NCBI RefSeq assembly: GCF_009757775.1
Contig: NZ_RHLK01000002.1
Coordinates: 62,001-126,000, forward strand
DNA from: Paenibacillus lutrae
Lineage (GTDB): Bacteria; Bacillota; Bacilli; Paenibacillales; NBRC-103111
Reading direction: 5' to 3'
DNA: 64,000 nt
The stretch's first letter is position 1, and every line of letters begins with the position of its first letter. Below, one piece after another: positions 59,210 to 64,000 of the stretch. Under the pieces are notes generated by a model that saw only the letters and a program-made list of their open reading frames with translations, was not told the origin of the DNA and did not search any database. The translations under genes and the position numbers were made by a program.

Positions 59210-59237
59210 ATACGATTTCATACGATTGTAATCGTAT
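59210..59237. promoter_or_regulatory. ATACGATT operator-like cluster upstream of pyrD
   Basis: ATACGATT occurs at 59210-59217 and 59220-59227, and inverted (AATCGTAT) at 59230-59237. Copies 2 and 3 form a perfect 18-bp palindrome with a 2-bp spacer, and copies 1 and 2 are one helical turn apart. It lies just upstream of the -35 box at 59253, so a bound protein could activate or repress. Confidence 0.65.
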
Positions 59238-59252
59238 TCACTCCAAAATATT

Positions 59253-59281
59253 TTGCAATATAACGGGGAACAGGATAAACT
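59253..59281 (+). promoter_or_regulatory. Promoter of pyrD
   Basis: TTGCAA (59253-59258) and TAAACT (59276-59281), 17-bp spacing, 37 bp before the ATG. Confidence 0.68.
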
Positions 59282-59318
59282 GACAAATGAGAGTTAAGAG
59301 GAACGGAGTGTCGACTGC

Positions 59319-60419
59319 ATGGTATATAAATCGATTGCCAAGCCGGTCTTGTTTCGCATGGATCCGGAAAAGGCGCATCACCTGACTGTCCACGGTCTTG
59401 AATTCGCTTCAAAGGTCCCCGGACTCCCCTCCTGCATTCAGGCAGTTTGGGGCTTGCGCAAGGCGGCGGAACTGCAGATGAATTTGTGGAATCTGACCTT
59501 CCGGAGCCCGGTAGGTCTTGCTGCGGGACTGGACAAGAATGGAGTTGCCGTTGCCGGATTTTCGCAGATGGGCTTCGGTTTCATGGAAGTGGGTACGGTT
59601 ACGCCCAAAGCCCAGTCCGGTAATGATAAACCGAGGCTTTTCCGCCTGCCTGAGGACGATGCTCTGATCAACCGTATGGGGTTCAACAACCTGGGAGCGC
59701 AAGCAATGGCGGACAGTCTTGCCAAACTGAAGGGAACACCGATCCCTGTAGCCGTCAATATCGGCAAGAATAAAGTGACTCCCAATGAGCATGCAGAAGA
59801 TGATTACCGCTCGTGTATCCGCACGCTGTATAGCCATGGCGATTTTTTTGTCGTCAATATCAGCTCACCGAATACACCGGATCTGCGTAATTTGCAGCAT
59901 GGCAATGATTTGCAGCGGCTGCTTGACGCTGTCGTGGGCGAGATGAACGCCCAGCACCAGGTGCATGGAGGAGCTTCGAAGCCTGTTCTTGTTAAGATTG
60001 CGCCGGATCTTACGGATATCGAGCTTCAAAGTACGATATCCGTAATCGAGGCCAGCGGCGTATCGGGTATTATTATTTCGAATACCACGCTTAGCCGGGA
60101 TGGGCTTAGCCATCCGAACCGTGATCAAGCCGGGGGGCTTAGCGGTCGTCCGCTTACAGCCCTTTCTACAGAGCTGATTTCGCGTGTATACGCGATGACC
60201 GGAGGGAAGCTGCCGATCATTGGCTCGGGCGGAATTTTCACGGCACAGGACGCTTATGACAAAATTAAAGCGGGAGCCAGTCTCGTTGAAATCTATACGG
60301 CACTCATTTATGAAGGGCCGGGGATTTTGAAAAAGCTGAATGAAGGTCTGTTAGCTTTGCTTAAAAAGGATGGCTATACCCATATTTCCCAGGCAATCGG
60401 AGCAGATCATCGACCTTGA
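59319..60419 (+). CDS. pyrD: Dihydroorotate dehydrogenase, class 2 (quinone-linked)
   Basis: The 366-residue enzyme has the class 2 N-terminal membrane-contact helices (YKSIAKPVLFRMDPEKAHHL), VGLAAGLDKNGVAVAGFSQM, the catalytic Ser in FFVVNISSPNTPDLRNLQHG, Lys in KPVLVKIAPDLTD and the FMN-phosphate loop IIGSGGIFTAQDAYDKI. It oxidises dihydroorotate to orotate in pyrimidine synthesis, passing electrons to menaquinone. Class 2 is unlike the class 1B PyrD/PyrK of B. subtilis, and it lies outside a pyr operon. No PyrR or attenuator site is visible. GAGGAACGGAG precedes the ATG at 59319. Confidence 0.95.
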   Translation: MVYKSIAKPVLFRMDPEKAHHLTVHGLEFASKVPGLPSCIQAVWGLRKAAELQMNLWNLTFRSPVGLAAGLDKNGVAVAGFSQMGFGFMEVGTVTPKAQSGNDKPRLFRLPEDDALINRMGFNNLGAQAMADSLAKLKGTPIPVAVNIGKNKVTPNEHAEDDYRSCIRTLYSHGDFFVVNISSPNTPDLRNLQHGNDLQRLLDAVVGEMNAQHQVHGGASKPVLVKIAPDLTDIELQSTISVIEASGVSGIIISNTTLSRDGLSHPNRDQAGGLSGRPLTALSTELISRVYAMTGGKLPIIGSGGIFTAQDAYDKIKAGASLVEIYTALIYEGPGILKKLNEGLLALLKKDGYTHISQAIGADHRP

Positions 60420-60440
60420 CTGGAAGTGGAGGCAGTTGGA

Positions 60441-61244
60441 ATGGATGGAAGAGATTGGAAAAAGTTTTTGTTTCCTTATGAACAAACCGCAGAAGAACTC
60501 AAAATCAAATTCAAAACGTTACGGGCAGAACTGAAAAACAGGGAAGAATATTCCCCTATTGAGTTCGTTACCGGACGCGTTAAGAAAATTTCCAGCATCC
60601 TCGAAAAAGCCAAAAAATTAAATGTGTCTATGGACGATTTGGAGACCGGTATCGAAGATATCGCGGGAATCCGCATCATGTGCCAGTTCGTGGAGGATAT
60701 TGAAACACTCCGTGAGCTGATACACCAGCGTAAAGACATGACCGTCTTATATGAGAAAGATTATGTCGCCAATAAGAAGGAAAGCGGCTACCGAAGTTTC
60801 CACATCATTATTGAGTATCCGGTACAAACTTCTCTTGGCATGAAAAAGGTGTTAGCCGAGATTCAGCTGCGGACACTCGCGATGAATTTCTGGGCAACGA
60901 TCGAGCATTCCTTAAATTATAAATACAAGGAAAGTATGCTGCCTGATGAAGTCCGGATCCGGCTCAGCAGAGCGGCGGAAGCTGCCTACGTACTCGACCA
61001 GGAGATGTCGAACATCCGCGGTGAAATCGTAGAAGCACAGAAGCTGTTTGAAGATCACTCCAGCCTGGTAACCGTTGTGCTGAACTGTATTCAAATGCTG
61101 TACTTTTACCACCGGGTCCGTGAAGCTGTGCAATTTCAAATGCGGTTTAATGAGATATGGGAAAAAGAGGACACAAGAGCGCTCAGAGCCCTTAAGGAAG
61201 AAATCGAGGAAGCGATTGCCCGTGCCAAGAAAGGCGGACGCTAG
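60441..61244 (+). CDS. relQ: Small alarmone synthetase RelQ/YjbM-type (GTP pyrophosphokinase)
   Basis: The 267-residue protein has the RelA/SpoT synthetase motifs EDIAGIRIMCQFVEDIETLR, KESGYRSFHIIIEYPV, the acidic ELQLR-like motif in AEIQLRTLAMNFWATIEHSL, and NYKYKES. It has no hydrolase, TGS or ACT domain, so it is a small alarmone synthetase making (p)ppGpp. It is longer than B. subtilis YjbM (211), with an extra C-terminal helix region (FNEIWEKEDTRALRALKEEI). Start ATG 60441, 8 nt after TGGAGG. It is 21 bp downstream of pyrD, so probably cotranscribed. Confidence 0.93.
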   Translation: MDGRDWKKFLFPYEQTAEELKIKFKTLRAELKNREEYSPIEFVTGRVKKISSILEKAKKLNVSMDDLETGIEDIAGIRIMCQFVEDIETLRELIHQRKDMTVLYEKDYVANKKESGYRSFHIIIEYPVQTSLGMKKVLAEIQLRTLAMNFWATIEHSLNYKYKESMLPDEVRIRLSRAAEAAYVLDQEMSNIRGEIVEAQKLFEDHSSLVTVVLNCIQMLYFYHRVREAVQFQMRFNEIWEKEDTRALRALKEEIEEAIARAKKGGR

Positions 61245-61337
61245 GGCGGATATCCTATACTTCGTGACAGAGGTATCCTCAGGTATGACAATGACCCGCA
61301 ACCGGCCTTGCCGCCGACTTGCAAGGGGGAGTTAGCG

Positions 61338-61739
61338 ATGCATGTTTATGATCCTCTATATACAGCTTTTTTGTACGAATTTAATGTCAGCCGGGACTAT
61401 TATGAATGCCACGAAGTACTGGAGAAGCTCTGGCTGGAGGAAGGCCGTAATCCCTATTATCAGGGGCTGCTGCAAATCGCAGTTGCTCTGTACCACCACG
61501 GCAACGGGAATGTAAGGGGAGCGGTTAAACTGCTGGAAGCGGGAATCAATAAGCTGGAACCTTACAAAGAGCAGATTCTGGGCATAGAACTCGGTATTCT
61601 ATTGGCAGACGCGCGTCTATATCTGCGGAGGCTCCGCAACACCGGGACACAGCCGTTTGAGCCTTATCCCCTTGACATCCATTATACAGACAGGCAGCTT
61701 GAAAGGATCATCCGGGAACGGCACAACTCAGAAGGTTAG
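61338..61739 (+). CDS. DUF309 family protein
   Basis: The 133-residue helical protein contains FNVSRDYYECHEVLEKLWLE and YYQGLLQIAVALYHHGNGNV, the His-Glu...Gln-x3-Ala-x4-His-His pattern that defines DUF309. The conserved Glu and His residues suggest a metal or phosphate site, but the function is unknown. GGGGGAG lies 6 nt before ATG 61338. It follows relQ by 93 bp without a terminator and may be part of the same transcript. Confidence 0.88.
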   Translation: MHVYDPLYTAFLYEFNVSRDYYECHEVLEKLWLEEGRNPYYQGLLQIAVALYHHGNGNVRGAVKLLEAGINKLEPYKEQILGIELGILLADARLYLRRLRNTGTQPFEPYPLDIHYTDRQLERIIRERHNSEG

Positions 61740-61775
61740 GTTACCTATGACTAACGCGATCGGGAGTGTGGAACT

Positions 61776-62141
61776 ATGATTATTGGTCTTCATCATGCAC
61801 AAATTACAATTCCTCCGGATCAGGAAGAGCGAGCGAAGCAGTTTTACTGCGGGGTTCTGGGGCTGGAAGAGATCGCGAAACCGGCGGCTTTGGCCGGACG
61901 GGGCGGTTTCTGGGTCATGGCAGGTGACCGGCAGATTCATATCGGCACGGAGAACGGTGTGGACCGTATGCGGACTAAGGCGCATCTTGCCTATCAGGTG
62001 GAAGATATTACGGATGCAGGGCGCAAGCTTGCCGAAGCCGGTATCGAGGTACTGGATGCCGTGCCGATTCCCGGCTATGAACGGTTTGAATTCCGGGATC
62101 CATTCGGCAACAGAGTGGAACTGATTCAAAAGGCGGATTGA
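61776..62141 (+). CDS. VOC-superfamily (glyoxalase/bleomycin-resistance fold) protein
   Basis: The 121-residue protein is a single vicinal-oxygen-chelate unit: GLHHAQITIPPDQEERAKQF at the start (metal His), HIGTENG and AHLAYQVEDITDAGRKLA in the middle, and FEFRDPFGNRVELIQKAD at the end (metal Glu). It would dimerise to form the metal site. It may be a lyase, dioxygenase or drug-binding protein; the substrate is unknown. GGGAG lies about 8 nt before the ATG. Confidence 0.9.
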   Translation: MIIGLHHAQITIPPDQEERAKQFYCGVLGLEEIAKPAALAGRGGFWVMAGDRQIHIGTENGVDRMRTKAHLAYQVEDITDAGRKLAEAGIEVLDAVPIPGYERFEFRDPFGNRVELIQKAD

Positions 62142-62211
62142 ACAATAGAAACGGAGCGGCGGACCATGTGTGGTTTGCCGCTCTTGATTTATGGGGCAGA
62201 GGTGTGAATGA

Positions 62212-62238
62212 GAACGTCTCTTGAGAGGCGGTCTTTTT
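62212..62238 (+). terminator. Terminator of the pyrD-relQ-DUF309-VOC group
   Basis: A 9-bp stem with one mismatch (62212-62220 with 62225-62233), TTGA loop and five T residues. A GAGCGGC/GCCGCTC hairpin (62154-62183) just upstream may act with it. Confidence 0.8.
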
Positions 62239-62342
62239 GTACACAGAAGGAGAGAAAGAGTAGAGTGGGCTGAGCATAAAAAAGGACAGAGACTCAGACG
62301 CCATGCTGAATCTCTATCCCGCTCTTTACTATCCGGCTTAGC

Positions 62343-62852
62343 TTACTTGGTCTTATACTTATTGAAGAACTCCTTGAATTTCTCAGGAGTGTTACCTTCC
62401 GTAGCCCCGTTCTCGGGTACGCCGCCTACCATTTTGTCAACCTGGACGCCGTCTTTGTAATACACGAGCGTAGGTGTATACTCGATGTTATACTTCTGCC
62501 AGCCTTCTTTGAATTCGAGAAGGTTGAACTGCTTCACATCAACACCCAGTTCCTTCTGTAAAGGAACCAGTACCGGTGTGGTTACTTTACAGTGCGGACA
62601 ATCCGCGCCGTAGAAATACAGGAAGAAGCTCTCTTTGTCCGCAATACGTTTGTCTAATTCCGCCGGTTTGATCAGATTCTGATAATTAGGATCTTCAAGT
62701 ATGTCGCGGGTAGCGGGTTGAAGTTTGGAAGCCGGTACGCCGTAAAGTTTGTTCGCGGCTTCGTCGTTGCCTTTATTGGATTGCTTGGTTAACACGAAAA
62801 TCCCGGCAAAGAGGATAATGATAATCCCCAGGTAAATGCCTAACTTTTTCAT
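62343..62852 (-). CDS. Membrane-anchored thioredoxin-like protein (CPHC)
   Basis: The 169-residue protein has an N-terminal anchor (MKKLGIYLGIIIILFAGIFV) and an extracytoplasmic thioredoxin domain with FLYFYGADCPHCKVTTPVLV as active site. The cis-proline lies in IEYTPTLVYYKDGVQVDKMV. The CPHC active site is more oxidising than CGPC, as in DsbA/BdbA-type enzymes. Bacillus relatives are named thioredoxin family or bacteriocin-transport accessory proteins. It probably handles disulfides of exported proteins. AAGAGGGG precedes the ATG. Confidence 0.88.
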   Translation of the reverse strand: MKKLGIYLGIIIILFAGIFVLTKQSNKGNDEAANKLYGVPASKLQPATRDILEDPNYQNLIKPAELDKRIADKESFFLYFYGADCPHCKVTTPVLVPLQKELGVDVKQFNLLEFKEGWQKYNIEYTPTLVYYKDGVQVDKMVGGVPENGATEGNTPEKFKEFFNKYKTK

Positions 62853-63049
62853 AATACACCCCTCTTGAAATGATCAGAATTACTTTATTTACTTCTGGGT
62901 TCAGTTGTCAGAATCCTGCTTGTTGTGGCAGAAAAAGTGAGCATTTCGTGAAAAAGTGAAAAAGTTGACGAAAGCTGCGTGTGCAAGAATCGGAGGAATG
63001 TACTATAATACGGGTAATTGAGTCGTGCGAATAGGTTGTCCCGACACCT

Positions 63050-63085
63050 GCCCTATCCCTGATTGCCTGGGGAAAGAGGGCTTTT
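63050..63085 (+). promoter_or_regulatory. Terminator-like hairpin in the leader of the pseudouridine synthase gene
   Basis: GCCCT (63050-63054) pairs with AGGGC (63077-63081) and TCCC with GGGA inside, then TTTTATT. A TATAAT box (63004-63009) with a weak GTGCAA -35 at 62981 lies upstream, so the hairpin is in the 5' leader. Confidence 0.5.
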
Positions 63086-63125
63086 ATTATGGAGAGAATA
63101 AGAAATCAAGGAGGTGGAAGAAGGA

Positions 63126-63881
63126 TTGAAACGCACAACGATACGGCTCGACAAATTATTGTCTCATATGGGATGCGGAACCCGCTCCGAGCTCAAGAAG
63201 CTTGTGAAGCAGGGGGCTATTGAAGTCAATGGAACCCGCGTGAAGGACAGCGGATTACAGGTTGATCCCGGAGCAGACCGCATCACCGTTAACGGAGATG
63301 AGGTACGGTACAGGGAATTTGTTTATCTGCTGCTTAACAAGCCGCAAGGTGTCGTATCGGCAACGGAGGATAACCGGGACCGGACTGTGATCGATTTGCT
63401 CGGCGAGGAATACGCGCCTTTCGAGATTTTTCCGGTAGGGCGGCTGGACAAAGATACGGAAGGGCTTCTTCTCTTGACCAACGACGGTAAGCTGGCCCAT
63501 AATCTGCTCTCCCCGCGCAAACATGTTCCCAAGACCTATTTTGCCCATGTCGAAGGAATGGTTGGAGAAAGTGACCGGCAGGCATTCGCGGCGGGTGTAG
63601 AGTTTGACGACGGCTATACCACTCTACCGGCTGAACTGCGTATCCTATCCGCCGGGACGGCCGGGGAAACGCCGATGTCGCATATTGAATTAACGATTCA
63701 CGAAGGAAAGTTCCATCAAGTGAAACGGATGTTTCAGGCAGTCGGTAAACGAGTCGTTTATCTGAAGCGGATTGCGATGGGCCCCCTGGTACTCGATCCC
63801 CGGCTTGGGCTTGGAGAATACCGGGAATTATCGGAGGCCGAGCTGTCTTTGCTCAAAAACTACGGAACGGGCAGTAAGTAA
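63126..63881 (+). CDS. 16S rRNA pseudouridine synthase, RsuA family
   Basis: The 251-residue enzyme has an N-terminal S4 RNA-binding domain (RLDKLLSHMGCGTRSELKKL) and a catalytic domain with the active-site Asp in FPVGRLDKDTEGLLLLTNDG and KTYFAHVEG. HEGKFHQVKRMFQAVGKRVV is also typical. RsuA-type enzymes modify U516 of 16S rRNA. The Bacillus YtzG group has this length, so it is nearer RsuA than RluB. Start TTG 63126, about 11 nt after AAGGAGG. A GTG at 63114 abuts the ribosome site. Confidence 0.9.
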   Translation: MKRTTIRLDKLLSHMGCGTRSELKKLVKQGAIEVNGTRVKDSGLQVDPGADRITVNGDEVRYREFVYLLLNKPQGVVSATEDNRDRTVIDLLGEEYAPFEIFPVGRLDKDTEGLLLLTNDGKLAHNLLSPRKHVPKTYFAHVEGMVGESDRQAFAAGVEFDDGYTTLPAELRILSAGTAGETPMSHIELTIHEGKFHQVKRMFQAVGKRVVYLKRIAMGPLVLDPRLGLGEYRELSEAELSLLKNYGTGSK

Positions 63882-63992
63882 GATAGGAAGCTAGCCTGCT
63901 GTATCTGTACGTGTAATGTGCCTGTGGAAGAGGAATCTTACAGGGACAGGCAGTCTACCACCTATAAACGAATGAAGAAGGGAGCCGGCAGC

Positions 63993-64000
63993 ATGGCTTA
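63993..64000 (+). CDS. Possible start of the next gene (cut by window end)
   Basis: An ATG GCT TA begins at 63993 after AAGAAGGGAG, a plausible ribosome site 9-10 nt upstream. Only two codons are visible, so nothing can be said about the product. Confidence 0.35.

Overview
The window looks like a core-genome segment from an endospore-forming, mid-GC member of the Bacillales, most like Paenibacillus. The basis is the gene content: a CotF-type coat protein, a YjcZ-type 30-residue protein, YtpB, a YugP-type protease, YdaT, KhtT/KhtU, a Mn-type yybP-ykoY riboswitch and GlnR/TnrA boxes. Strong AGGAGG-type ribosome binding sites and frequent TTG/GTG starts also fit. I see no rRNA, tRNA, CRISPR array, transposase or phage gene. 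It is mostly ordinary chromosome with short operons, and nearly every convergent gene pair is separated by a long, near-perfect hairpin terminator.

Layout. 1-6.5 kb: the 5' end of an RlmL/YpsC-type RNA methyltransferase, an O-methyltransferase, an MFS exporter, a CotF-like coat protein, a FAH-family hydrolase, a CapA-like protein and a small hydrophilic protein. 6.6-12.4 kb: a DUF92 membrane protein, the khtU-khtT K+/H+ antiporter operon, a LapA-like protein, oligoendopeptidase F with an unusual signal-peptide-like N-terminus, and a small membrane protein. 12.5-16.6 kb: a TerC metal exporter with an AbrB-like tail behind a yybP-ykoY riboswitch, a methyltransferase, a cold-shock protein and a YebC/YeeN regulator. 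16.7-26.7 kb: a drug-defence block with TetR and divergent MMPL exporter, GNAT, nitroreductase, and a four-gene efflux operon (MFS, ABC ATPase, FtsX-type permease, HlyD-like adaptor) with a terminator just after its promoter. 26.9-30.2 kb: two unknown proteins, tetraprenyl-beta-curcumene synthase and phosphofructokinase. 30.3-39.2 kb: assorted metabolic and envelope genes (2-hydroxyacid dehydrogenase, aldo/keto reductase, putative glycoside hydrolase, TatA, YitT, YdaT, an MFS protein, a DUF4247/DUF4178 pair).

39.5-47.1 kb: CshA helicase, YjcZ-like peptide, DUF624 protein, a probable 6S RNA, Fsa-type transaldolase, thiol peroxidase, LysR, YugP-like protease and MerR. 47.2-50.8 kb: an ammonium transporter whose promoter lies between two GlnR/TnrA boxes, followed by a DUF294 nucleotidyltransferase-like protein and a DEDDh exonuclease. 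50.9-57.1 kb: a JAMM protease, MFS exporter, TlpA-like thioredoxin, citramalate synthase, DNA polymerase IV and ferredoxin. 57.3-64 kb: a membrane L,D-transpeptidase, PyrD, RelQ-type (p)ppGpp synthetase, DUF309 protein, glyoxalase-fold protein, thioredoxin-like protein and an RsuA-type pseudouridine synthase.

I found no obvious new multi-gene defence or biosynthetic system. The most unusual items are the TerC-AbrB fusion under a Mn riboswitch, the possible dual-start PepF, a CTAG-repeat motif shared by the nitroreductase and efflux-operon promoters, the ATACGATT operator cluster before pyrD, the triple repeat before khtUT, and an unknown gene overlapping the sesquarterpene synthase gene. All functions are inferred by reading the sequence; no database search was run.
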